The position numbers were made by a program, and so were the translations under genes. From Rhizopus sp. PT2906 (Eukaryota; Mucoromycota; Mucoromycetes; Mucorales; Rhizopodaceae), in the NCBI GenBank assembly GCA_025529335.1, contig JAMYHX010000023.1, forward strand, positions 62,001 through 126,000: 64,000 nt of DNA, written 5' to 3'. The notes under the pieces are model-generated. The model worked only from the letters and a program-made list of their open reading frames with translations, did not search any database and was not told the origin of the DNA. Positions 1 through 11,285 of this stretch are shown here, one piece after another. Position 1 is the first letter of the stretch. Each line of letters opens with the position of its first letter.

Positions 1-1379
1 CGAAGAGCAAGTTTTCGAGTTCAGGGTTGTTGGTGTAGGCATCCTTGATCTTACCCAAGAAGACGGAACGGATGATACAACCACCACGCCACATCAAGGC
101 AATACCGGCAAAGTTCAAGTTCCAGTTGTAGTCAGCACCGGCTTGACGCATGAGCATGAAACCTTGAGCGTATGAAACAATCTTGGAAGCATAGAGAGCT
201 TGACCAAGGGCAGCAATGAACTTCTTCTTGTCGCCGGTGAAGGGCTTCTTGGAAGGACCAGCAAGGATCTTGGAGGCGCGAGTACGCTCGTCCTTGAGGG
301 AAGAAAGACAACGAGCATAGACAGCTTCACCAATCAAGGTGACGGGAATACCACGGTCAAGGGAGTCAATACCGGTCCACTTACCAGTACCCTTTTGACC
401 AGCAGTATCTCTAATCTTTTCAACAAGAGGCTTACCATCGGTATCCTTGTATCTGAGGATATCACGTGTGATCTCGATCAAGAAGGAGTCCAATTCACCC
501 TTGTTCCATTCTTCAAAGACATCAGCCATTTCATCGTGAGTTAAACCGAGACCTTCCTTCATGATTTGATAGACTTCGGAGATCAATTGCATGTCACCAT
601 ATTCTTTTTTTTTTTAAAAAAAAAATCAATAAACGACCTATTTGCTTATCAATGCCGCTTATACTTACCAATACCGTTGTGAACCATCTTGACATAGTGA
701 CCAGCACCAGATTCACCAACCCATTCACAGCATGGAGCACCATCAGGAGCCTTGGCAGCTACATCTTGGAAGATAGGCTTGATGTGTTCCCAAGCCTTGG
801 GGTTACCACCGGGCATCAAAGAGGGACCATAACGAGCACCTTCTTCACCACCAGAGACACCGGAGCCAACAAAGAGGATACCCTTGGCTTCCAACTCCTT
901 GGCACGACGGATGGAGTCAGGGAAGTGAGAATTACCACCATCAATGATGATATCGCCTTCCTCCATGTGAGGAAGTAATTGATCAATAAAGGCATCAACA
1001 GCAGAACCAGCCTTAACAAGGAGGATGACCTTTCTGGGACGCTTCAATTTAGCACAGAGCTCCTCAACGGAATGAGCACCAACGACCTTGGTTCCCTTGG
1101 CTTCGTTGTTCAAGAAATCGTCAACCTTGGAGGTAGTACGGTTGTAAGCACAGACGGTATAACCGTGGTCATTTATGTTCAAGATAAGGTTTTGACCCTT
1201 TTTTTTTAAAAAAAAAAAAAAGTTAGCCCTTTCTACCCTTTCTGTGCGCGTATACTTCGCGTATATAACTTACCATAACGGCCAAACCGATAAGACCAAT
1301 ATCAGCACTAGATGGAATAGATAAATATACGACATACACAATGCGCGTATCTTCGAATGACTTACACAGCTTCAACCAT
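1..1379 (-). CDS. GND1: 6-phosphogluconate dehydrogenase, decarboxylating (3' end outside window)
   Basis: This is the oxidative pentose-phosphate enzyme that converts 6-phosphogluconate to ribulose 5-phosphate, CO2 and NADPH in the cytosol. Exons read on the minus strand are 1366-1379, 1274-1307, 669-1197 and 1-603, the last running off the window. The first two tiny exons join to give an N-terminus ending in GLIGLAVMGQNL, the Rossmann NADP-binding start typical of the family. Further family motifs are VCAYNRTTSKVDDF, DGGNSHFPDS, GSGVSGGEEGARYGPS and HYVKMVHNGI, the last carrying the catalytic Lys. Exon 4 continues with GIEYGDMQLI and reaches RGGCIIRSVFLG at the edge, so roughly the last 110-120 residues lie outside. 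The start is the only ATG that gives the Rossmann motif through spliced exons. Identification is secure; only the micro-exon borders are inferred. Confidence 0.95.
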
Positions 1380-2492
1380 GTGAGTATATTAAGATTTGTT
1401 TTTTAAACGGAAAATAAAAGAAGAAAAAAGGAAAAATAAGTCGAGGAGGGAGATTAAATAGAGATTTCGGGATGATGTAAAGTTAAATGCTTAGTGAGCA
1501 TGACTGCTTTAGATTATAAAGATTCTCTTCTCCCCCATTAATAATAATTAATAAGGTTGCATATAAAAGAACATGTATGACACGCACTTTCTTATCAAGC
1601 CAGCAATGATTCGTAAAATACAAGGCATATAGATTTTTATAAAACTGAAAATCAAGGGAAAACGAAATGACTGGATAAGATTGCGCCGATAGTTAATTTT
1701 TCCGTTTCTCTCTAAATTTATTGGGGGGATTGAAATGAACCCCACTATGATATTGCATACGTAATTGTGGTCCAAGCAGTGGCCACAGACTTTATTTCTA
1801 CTGTTGTTAGTTGTCATAGGAATATGCTTTATTTATTCATTTATTTATTTTTAACTTGATGCATCTATTCTTTTTTTTAAAAAGAATGTGTCAAAGAGTA
1901 AAGATTTGATATGTCGCACTAATAAAAAAGCGATGCATCTCTCAAACATAGTGTTGCACAAGAATCTTTTCCAGGGTTAGTCGCGCTTCAAAGTCAATCT
2001 ACACTGGAAGGTTACTATAGTATCATCTTGTCAAGAAAGTGATATGACATGAATAACCTTTTATCGATTGTTTTATATATAATCAAGAATATTCAGGATA
2101 ATTCTTTAGCGTCTTATACCCACAAGATAGCCTCTTGGTTGAAGTATACAGAAAGAAGAAGAGTTCACTATTTTAACTGATGAGCGGTGAATCATTATGG
2201 TTTATGATGCTTGAATGGTTTTGGATGGGTAATCGAATGTTTGATTCGTTCCTGACATTAATCATGCAGATCTTTTCATGATCTAAGGTTGTGTTGCTTT
2301 ATGAAAGAAAAAGAGCCATCATTTAGAAAAGTGCATCTTTTTGTTTTCTATACAAGAATAACTTACAAGATAAGGAATATCTTTATTCATGCGAATGGAT
2401 TCTCTCTTGTCTCTATGTGGCTTGAAAAAAAAAACACTGGAAGGGGTTCCGCATAAAGAACAACTTTTTTTTTTCTTTTTTTTTTTTTCAAC
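1380..2492. other. Divergent intergenic region between GND1 and the HEATR6-like gene
   Basis: This is about 1.1 kb of AT-rich DNA lying upstream of both flanking genes, so it should hold both promoters. Short open frames exist (for example 1548-1817 minus) but they show no family motif and look like chance. A T-rich, pyrimidine-rich run sits at 2464-2488, just before the ATG at 2493, as is common near fungal start sites. No repeat or RNA gene was recognised. Confidence 0.5.
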
Positions 2493-5400
2493 ATGTCAAC
2501 AAAGAATCTTGACCAGTTCAATCTATTATTATCACAATATGCTCAATTGGTTCTTCCAGCTGAGGAACAGACAACGGACACAGCTTGTTTAATATCAACT
2601 CTCAACTCGCTTGAATCAGTAGACCATATCAAGATCCTTGATCAAGTAATGCCTTGATGCACTTGATGCCCCTATTCTTCTTCACACTAATGTTATTATA
2701 AGCAAGTAGTCGAACTTTTAGTAGCTGGATGTAAAGCCATTGGTCATGACAACGAATTGTCTTGTACTTTTTACCAGTTTCTCTATAAACAACTATCAAA
2801 ACAGGTAAATAGACATCTTTTTTAGTTTCTTTATGTGTGTATTGACTATATATAAAGATACGCTTGAGCAGCATTCGATCTTCTCAATTTGACATTTGCA
2901 TAAACTATCTTTTTAATGGACTAGACACCGTCAAGAGCAGCGACCATCAAGTGAATCTATTACGAGCGCTAAGCGCACTTGTATTTGAAAATGCAGGCAA
3001 CACTCAACGTCACTCCAAGAAACTATCAGATACACTATTAAAATTTGCTAATAAATCGACAAAACCATTAGAAGTGAGACGCATGGCAATCAATTGTATT
3101 GGTAATGCGTGTGCTGGAGCAGGCACTAAGCTGCAACCCCTATACCAAGACTTTTATGCATGTCTGCTCGAAAACATTTGTACAGTCGAACGCACCTCTC
3201 AGGGCACCATCATGGTGGCTGCTCATTCTTTGGATTTTGCAGATACGGCTGTTCGAAAGATAGCCAGTTCAACACTCAGATCGCTTCAGTTTTTGTTGTC
3301 TCAGGACAAGTCGCTGATTACTAACCCCCTATGTGATATGATCGAGATTGTCTACACATTCATCTTTATGAATGTCTCGGTGCAGTCTTACAGTACATCA
3401 TCATCGACTTCTATTCGACGTAACCGAGTCTTTTCTATCCGTCACTCTCAGTTCTCCTGGAAGACACCATCATCGTCATTACACAGGATACCCAACCCAG
3501 CAACAAGCTCAGAATCCGAACTATCCGATTCATCCAGTCTGACCGAAATGTCGCCTCGTAAACAAAGGGATTATGCCAAAATTAGGATAAACGCACTTCT
3601 CTGCCTGTCTGCTATAGCCAACGTAAGTTGATTTCTAAATATAAACGTTTCGATGTAATAACCTCTTTTGTAGACTGCTCCAAAGGTACTTTATCCCTAT
3701 TGGAATAAATTTTTACCAGACACATTCTCTACCTTCTTGTCAAACAATGGTGGACTAGAAAATCAATTATCACCCGTACTCAAGTCTGATAATCAGCCGC
3801 ATTCATTATTCACAATCTTACTATATGACCCTGTCATGTCTGTTCGAATAGCCGTATGTAATGCCTTGATAGCTATGCTAAATGGTTCTAAACAGTACCT
3901 GAGCCTAGCCATGTAAGTTCTCTCCCTTTTTCAAAAAAGATGACTCATTTGTTTCTTTAGTGAAAAGAGTAAAAAATCATCATTTACGACGTTATCAGAA
4001 CATTTGGGCTCCATTATACATGATATGCATCAAGGCATCATATATGCTCTACAAAAGGAACAAACAGTACAAACTTTGGTCATGATTATGAACGTAGCAG
4101 CTGTCCTTGTTGATAATTGTTCATATGATAAACTATCAAAGCTTCATTTACCTTTACTTTATGACGCTGTTAAAGCGCACTGGAAAGAACCAGGTAAGTT
4201 GTCATTGATATGTAATAAGGGAGAGTAGATGATCTCATAAAAAAAAAAGCCTTACGTAGTGCCGTCCTAAAAGTGATTGCGTCCATGTTTAACACTAAAC
4301 AAGAAAGCCTAAAGGAACTCATTCAGTCTGATCTCATTGATACCGCCTTATTGGACGCCGTAAAACAACAAGAAGACAAGTCTATTTGCGCAGAGGGTTG
4401 GCATGTCTGTTCTATATTAACCAAAAACTATTTTCAAGATACAATGCCTGCTTTATGGAATAAGCTTGTTTCCGAATTTGACCATGTCTTGCCCGTTTCT
4501 TCTGCAAGCTTAAAGTTTTTCGAAGCATATGCTAGTGCTATAGCTGAAGATGTAAAGAATAATCAAGTTAAACCAGAGTATGTTGACTGGTGGCGGACGA
4601 TCATCGAAAGATACTCACAGCAAGCATCTACGGGCTCATCTGCTATTCGTGTTGCCTCATGCGATTGCTTTGCAAGCATGTCAAGGGATATATTTGAATG
4701 TCTTGGTTATAGGGAGCAAAGGTTAATTATCACTTTACTCTATCCGCTTGCATCAGATACGGATCATAATGTGAGAGCAGCAGCCTGTAGAGCCTTGGGT
4801 GTTTTTGTACTCTTTCCATCACTCCGAGAAGACCCACTGTTTGTGTCCGATATGATGAAGGCAAATTTGGAACAAAGAAACGACAAGATTATTTTAGTGC
4901 TTGTAAGAAGCAGTTGGGCATTGGCAAATATGTGTGATGCTCTTGTTTTAGAAAGGTATTTTTTTTTTCATGAAATTAGACAAGATGATTCATTATGTAT
5001 TTTACTAGTGAAAAGGAAGGGTTTAATCTAAGAGAGTATATGTCTACATCAGAATGGATAGATGTATTGAGTTTTGCAACTAGCGCTGCTACTGACAATG
5101 AGAAAGTAAGTCATTTAGGGAATCATCAACTTTTGTATTTAATTCTATTTCTAGTTACGATCCAATGCAGTTAGAACTATCGGTAGCTTATTAAGAATAA
5201 CACCAAGAGAATACTTTGAGAATACGCGTATAGTGTCTCTTGTGTCACATGCGATGGATGGGTTAGTGAAAAATATTGAATCTGGTTCACTCAAGGTAAA
5301 GTCAAAGAGACAAGAATAAAAAAAAAAAAAAAAAAAAGAAACCAACATGAAAACATAGACACGATGGAATGCCTGTCATGCTGTCAGTAATGTATTTTTG

Positions 5401-5803
5401 AACCCATACTTTCCTATTGGCTATATAGAAGAAGAAGAAGAAGGAAGAGTTTACCCATGGACACATCATGTATATGAAGCATTAACTCAATCATTAGTTG
5501 AATGTAAAAACTACAAAGTAAGAATCAATGCTTGTTTAGCACTAAGTATTCCCAAGAGTAAAGAAAAGTATGGAAACAAGTTGGAGATGATTTTATCATG
5601 CATAAAAGAAGCATGGAATAAATGTCAAGCAAGTGAAGAATATAGTGAACTCAAGTATAAAACACAACTAGAGAATCAAGTAAGTAACCGGATAAAAATA
5701 CTAGAGCCTAATTAATAATATACCTCTTTAGATAAAAGCGTCTTTAAGGCACTTTAAAGAACAAGGAGTGTCTATATCAGATTGGCCAAATTTAGAATTA
5801 TAG
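2493..5803 (+). CDS. HEAT-repeat protein of the HEATR6 / DUF4042 family
   Basis: Ten exons (2493-2645, 2703-2804, 2858-3622, 3674-3912, 3961-4193, 4250-4955, 5009-5105, 5155-5295, 5359-5679, 5732-5803) give about 942 residues. The N-terminal third holds the DUF4042-like block with LLRALSALVFENAGNT, VRRMAINCIGNACAGAG and KIRINALLCLSAIAN, followed by a Ser-rich linker. The rest is helical ARM/HEAT-type repeats such as VRAAACRALGVFVLFPS, LRSNAVRTIGSLLRI and TRWNACHAVSNVF near the C-terminus. This order and length match HEATR6, a poorly understood scaffold-type protein. No catalytic motif is seen. The 5' exon pair was picked because the frame stays open and the introns have good GT/AG borders. 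Identity as a HEATR6 homologue is well supported; its function is not known from the sequence. Confidence 0.85.
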
Positions 5804-5898
5804 TAAAAAATAAATTTCACATGAAAATAATGAAAAAGAAAAAAGCACTTTCCCCCCTCTTTTACCTTCTTTCTTTTTCTCTTCTAATCTAGGACGAA

Positions 5899-8559
5899 AT
5901 GCCCAACGTATTCTCTAAATTAGTATTACCGGAATGGGCACTTTCTACAGTTCCTTATATCAGTAATATATTTAGACAGTATGGAAAGTATAGAACAACC
6001 ATACAACGTTCGATCATATTCGTCTTGATCCTACGCTCGACTTTATCTATAAGAAGACTCATTCTTGCTATGAAAAAGAAAGAGACTACAAAAGTATCTA
6101 ACGAGTCAGGAACTAGAAAGAAGAAAGTCGAAGTATGCTTATAACAGCCAACACGTATATATTATATTTACATTTATGATAGGTCGATGTAGTCTTCTTT
6201 AGACAACTTTATAAGTTATTACAAATTGTCATGCCAGGATTACGTTCAAAAGAGTTTTGGTTATTAGTTTTACATTCTGGATTCTTGGGTATTATTCATA
6301 TAATAGAACCTTTCAATGTACTTATGTGTAATATAGTCTTTAGAACGGTATTATCTGTTTATATTGCCTCTTTAGATGGCAGAATTGTCAGTGCCTTAGT
6401 AAGAGGACAAGTAAAAGAGTTTATCTTGGGCATCATCTGGTGGATGACAGTTGCTATTCCTGCAACTTATACAAACAGTATGGTAAGTGTATATAGACTC
6501 ATATTTGTATAGCTCTAATACTTTATGCAAGCTGACATATATGCAAAGCAAATTATCCATCCAATTCCGTACTCGTCTTACCACTTTTATTCATGAAAAA
6601 TACTTGAGCGACATGACATTTTATGCTGTTGGCAATCTCGATGATAGAATCAAAAATGCAGATCAATGTATCACTGTGGACACAATGAAATTCTCAAATT
6701 CACTTGCTGAACTTTACTCCAACCTTGCCAAACCTATCCTGGACGTGTGTATCTATAATTACCAGCTATCCCGAAACGTCGGCTTTGAGGGCGTCTTTAT
6801 TGGATCTTTAATCACTCAGCTATCTTCCATTATCATGAGAAAGTATACACCCTCCTTTGGTAAAATGGTGGCAGAAGAGCAAAAGTTGGAAGGTGAATTC
6901 AGATTCAGACACTCTCGCTTAATCGACAACGCAGAAGAAATTGCCCTCTTTGATGGCCAAGTGATTGAAAAGGCTGAACTGGACAAGAGTTACCACGCAT
7001 TGATCCGTCACGTCAACCGTGTCTTCAGAATACGTATCCCGCACGGAATGATGGAAGATTTTGTCATCAAATACTTTTGGGGTGCATGTGGTCTTTTGTT
7101 GTGCTCTGTACCTGTCTTCCTCCGTGTGCCTGGTGTAAATACTTCAGACACTTCTATCGGTGGCCGTACAGAAGGTATGCGTATACACCTCTTATGATTT
7201 TATTAACAACAACAACAAAAACAACAGGATTTATTACGAATCGTCGTCTGTTATTAAATTCTTCTGATGCTGTTGGCCGTATCATGTATGCATACAAAGA
7301 AGTTACTGAACTAGCAGGTTACACGAGCAGAGTAAAAAGGATCCGTTGAGAGGACAACATGCTTGATGACTAAACTTGTATTTTAGGTCACTGACTTGTT
7401 GCAGGTATTTGAAGATGTCAAAGCTGGAAGATTTCAAAAAAACCTTGTTTCGTCCATCTCCATAGAATCTAATGCCAAGACACTACAAGGACGCGGCCAG
7501 ATTGTTCAAAGCGAGAATATTGAGTTTGAGGATGTGCCTATCGTTAGTCCCAATGGTGATGTTCTTGTGCCAAAGCTTACTTTCCATGTTAAGCCCGGTG
7601 TAAGTCAACCTTATGTTTCATTAATATATTGCTTACATATAATAGATGCATCTGCTCATTGTTGGTCCAAATGGATGCGGAAAATCTTCCCTCTTTCGTA
7701 TCCTGGGTGGATTGTGGCCTGTCTATGGTGGAACAGTACACAAGCCAAGTCATAAAGACATCTTTTATATTCCTCAAAGACCATATCTCTCATTAGGAAC
7801 CTTAAGAGATCAGTACGTTATTACATTTTTTTTTTTTTTTCGTCACTCACACAATTATACAGAATTTTATATCCTGACACTATTGAAGACATGAAACAAA
7901 GTAAGATTTTAAAGACACCAGGGAAGGGCCTGACATTCTATTTTATATAGAAAGCGTCACTGATGAAGACCTACTCGAGATCTTGAAGGTTGTTCAAATC
8001 GAACATATTGTTGAAAGAGAAGGTGGATGGGATAGCGAAAAGGAATGGTCACTGGCATTGTCCGGTGGTGACAAACAGCGTGTAAGGCAATAATCTCCCT
8101 CTTATACTTGGATGATTAATCATCCCATAGATCGCTATGGCTCGATTGTTTTATCATAAACCTCGTTATACTATTTTGGATGAGTGTACCAGTGCTGTTA
8201 GTATGGATATTGAAAAGATCATGTATACACATGCTACTGGTAAAACAATACACACTACTTGTAACCATACTGACGACCTTCTTTTAGCACTTGGTATTTC
8301 ACTCTTGACAGTCTCACATCGTCCTTCTCTTTGGAAATATCACAATTTCATTCTTCAATATGACGGACAAGGAGGCTATGTGTTTACGAAATTAGATGCA
8401 GAAAAGAGATTGGCTCTTCAAGAAGAGAAGAATATGGTAAATAGACATGTTTCTTTTTTTTCTCTCTATATTCACGTGTATCATTAGATTGAACAAAAGC
8501 TTCAAGAGATACCAAAATTACAAGCACGTATACATGAATTAATGGAAATGAAGCAGTAA
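5899..8559 (+). CDS. Peroxisomal ABC half-transporter, ABCD (ALD/PXA) family
   Basis: Eleven exons (5899-6132, 6183-6482, 6532-7174, 7228-7331, 7387-7599, 7646-7812, 7863-7900, 7951-8081, 8131-8239, 8288-8436, 8488-8559) encode about 719 residues. Family members import very-long-chain acyl-CoA into peroxisomes as homo- or heterodimers. The N-terminal half is the ABCD transmembrane domain, including RFRHSRLIDNAEEIALF, which corresponds to the family's EAA-like region. The nucleotide-binding domain shows Walker A GPNGCGKSS, IPQRPYLSLGTLRDQ (Q-loop region), the signature LSGGDKQR, Walker B YTILDECTSAV and the H-loop SHRPSLWKYH. The tail is a short coiled coil, as in human ABCD1. It begins only 95 bp after the HEATR6-like stop on the same strand. 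Two introns are needed inside the ATPase region (7813-7862, 8240-8287) to restore the family sequence. Confidence 0.93.
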
Positions 8560-8669
8560 ACAAAGACCATACATATGACTTGGACTCATTGTTTATATCA
8601 AAAGAATAAAAGAGGGATGTTGTGTGTTGTATAAAGCGTGTTTCTTTTTTATATTGTTTCTCTTTCATC

Positions 8670-9514
8670 ATGACAGTAATCCATACCGAAACTCACCTTA
8701 CTTCTGATCCTATGTATAGTGGAGACTCTGCTTATTTCAATGTGGCACTCTCCAATATTTCTGTTGAATGTCATATTCATCGAGAAGAGTGCATCAATTA
8801 CCTTAGAGAAAACAAGATACGGACAGGTGATTTAGTCGAGATTGGTGGTAAGTCATAGAATGTGATAAACATGATAGTATCTACTCATCATTTTTTTAAG
8901 GGGTCTTTATAACAGAAACCAAGCCAGATCAAGCCCATTATCTTAACGTGAATAGTATTTGTTTAGCTTCTAGCGATGGAAGCAACAACAAGAGGAGAAA
9001 GACATTACACGATGACGCTGTCTCTTTGAATGTGTCCAACGATAAGTGCGCATCATGCGTTTTCCGAAGACTGGATGAGCATATCGATCAACGTGTGCGC
9101 AGTACTCTTCTTTTGGCTTCCAACAGTGCACTTCGAAGGTCAAGCAATGGTATCTATACAGAGTTCACTGGCAGCTTTAGCGAGTACTTCTTTATGATAT
9201 ACGGTGAAGCAAGTTACGTAGCCTTTATGATATCGCAACACCTCATACCTAATGATGCTATTGCTGAAGAATTTCATAAGCAAAGAACAGAAATGTTTGA
9301 TAATGTCACCAGAGCCTACACTATCTTTACGGAAATGTCTCATCATGGAATAAACGAGGCTGGTCTAAGTAACTTTGTGAGTTCTGTTGCTTCCTTGGTT
9401 GAAAAGATTTACCGTTTGAAACAATTTTACAACGTTCATGTTCCAGTGGGTTTAGTCATTGATACCACAGTTCCTTTGCCCTCTACCATTTACCACAATT
9501 ACATAAAGGAATAA
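8670..9514 (+). CDS. Uncharacterised protein, 263 aa
   Basis: Two exons (8670-8847, 8901-9514) join in frame across an intron with a canonical GTAAG donor and AAG acceptor. I do not recognise the family. The N-terminal 90 residues are beta-like with short hydrophobic stretches (DLVEIGG, GVFITETK) and could be a small folded domain. Residues about 85-105 form a basic, Ser-rich linker (SNNKRRKT), possibly a nuclear signal. The C-terminal half is predicted helical, with two Cys in a CASC motif. No signal peptide, membrane segment or catalytic motif is seen. It lies 110 bp after the ABC transporter and converges with the aminotransferase gene. Codon use and intron style match its neighbours, so it is likely a real gene. 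Confidence 0.6.
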
Positions 9515-9646
9515 TGAACCATGTTTACGACGATTATTTAGAAAAAATAAAAAAACATTGTCATCTATAAACAAGAGTTTATTATAAAAGAGTACTGAAC
9601 AGGTTAAATACAAAATGAAGTAGGAGGGGATGAATTACAAATAATT

Positions 9647-11141
9647 TTAAGCATGTTTGACGTTTTTGACAGCAGCAGCGACACTCTTAACTACGCGATC
9701 AAGGGCAAGGTCAGTTTCTTCCTTGGTAATAGTAAGAGGGGGAATGAGACGAAGGGTTTCGTAAATAGAAGTGGTTAAAAGGATGGTATCTTGTTTCAAG
9801 GCTTCATTTGCAACACTGCTTGCAAAGCCATAGGGTACGCCCATGAATTCAATACCGATCATAAGACCTTTACCACGAATATCGCATGTAACACCCTCGG
9901 GCAAAAGTGCTGGAATTTTCTCTCTTAAGCCCTTGAAGAACTGTTCAGATCTATTCATTTTACAAATCATATCAGTAACATGAAGCTATCTCTTTTCTTT
10001 TTTCTTTACCTTGCGTTACAGTTTTCCAAAAGCTTTTCCTGTTCAAATACTTGAAGAGTAGCCTTGGCAGCAGCACAAGCGATAGCGTTACCAGAGTAGG
10101 TACCACCCATGGATCCAGGAGGCTGTTGATCCATTAATTCCTTACGAGAGACAATAGCTGAGAGTGGGTATCCAGAAGCAATGCCCTTGGCCATCACCAT
10201 GATATCTGGAACAATACCAAAATGCTCGACAGCAAACATCTTGCCAGTACGACCAAAACCAGATTGAACTTCATCACAAATCAACAAAATATCATACTTG
10301 TCGCAGATTTTTCGAAGACCCTTCATGAAATCTACGAGGCAAATGGGCTTCATAAGTTCCCATCATCAACTTTCCTTTTTTATACTTACTGTCGGGAGGT
10401 ACAACATAGCCACCCTCACCTTGGATGGGTTCAATCAAGATGGCAGCCGTGTCTTTAGGATCAGAGCGTTGCTTCAACACCAGTTCGAGTTGGTGAAGGG
10501 CTTCTTCACCGCACCATTCCGGAGTGAATTTCTTGGGATCGGCCTTATGAGCAGCCCATTGTTGGAAGTAAGGGAAGGGAGCAACATGAACACCAGGCAT
10601 AAGGGGGCCAAAGCCTGCGCCATACACGGTCTTGGAGGTTGTCAGGGCCATAGTACCAAATGTACGACCATGGTAGGATCCTTGAAAGACGATGATGTTT
10701 TGTCTTTTAGTCGCATGACGCGCAAGTTTGACAGCGGCTTCAACAGCTTCAGAGCCAGAGTTCCAAAAGAAGAAAGTGTCTAGCTTGGATGATGGCATCT
10801 TGGGCAATAAACCTTCGATAAGATCAAGCATTGGCTTTTGAAAAAAGATGTTGACTTGACCATGAGAGAGGTTAGCAGCTTGCTCTTGAACAGCTTTGAC
10901 GACCGTAGGATGACAGTGGCCTATTAGATATAAGTAAGAGTAATTCATCTTGCATTTTTTTTTTTCAAATTTTACCAGTGTTTGTCACGCCAATACCAGT
11001 AGAGAGGTCAAGGTATTTCTTGCCATCAACAGCATAAACGTATGATCCTTTGGCCTTTTCGATAACGAGCTCGGTGGATCTACCGATTCCTTTGGCGATA
11101 TGCTTCTTACCAAACTGAGCAAGCTTTGAAATGGTGGACAT
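9647..11141 (-). CDS. Class III PLP-dependent aminotransferase, 4-aminobutyrate aminotransferase type
   Basis: Exons on the minus strand are 10976-11141, 10390-10920, 10010-10331 and 9647-9950, giving about 440 residues, normal for the family. The likely reaction is GABA plus 2-oxoglutarate to succinic semialdehyde plus glutamate. Motifs in order are GIGVTNTGHCHP, WNSGSEAVEAAVKLAR (cofactor phosphate binding), QGSYHGRTFG, EPIQGEGGY, LICDEVQSGFGRTG (Asp contacting the pyridine N), and MAKGIASGYPLSA with the PLP-binding Lys. The C-terminus has GKGLMIGIEF and ETLRLIPPLTIT. It looks closer to the bacterial GabT-like branch than to the animal mitochondrial enzyme. No mitochondrial presequence is evident after the start ATG, so a cytosolic role is plausible. 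Other omega-amino acids or acetylornithine as substrates cannot be excluded from sequence alone. Confidence 0.88.
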
Positions 11142-11192
11142 GATGAATAGAGAAAAGGTTACGGGAAAAAAGAAAAATATGTCAGAATTGAG

Positions 11193-11285
11193 TATTTATA
11201 CACTTTACTGCAAGGCTTTTATTTTACCCAATCAGGCCAAGGGAACAGCCTACTGATATCCAAGCATTTGTCAGCTACAGCCAAT
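11193..11285 (-). promoter_or_regulatory. Likely core promoter of the aminotransferase gene: TATA box and two CCAAT boxes
   Basis: On the minus strand a TATAAATA sequence lies at 11193-11200, about 52 bp upstream of the start codon. CCAAT pentamers, read on the plus strand, lie at 11228-11232 and 11281-11285. CCAAT is the known target of the NF-Y/Hap complex, one subunit of which is encoded at 30.7 kb in this window. The functional link is inference only. Confidence 0.5.

Noticed and set aside
1548..1817. Minus-strand frame with a CGHC motif
   Set aside because: It lies in a promoter region, has AT-driven composition, and shows no second metal-binding pair or known family.
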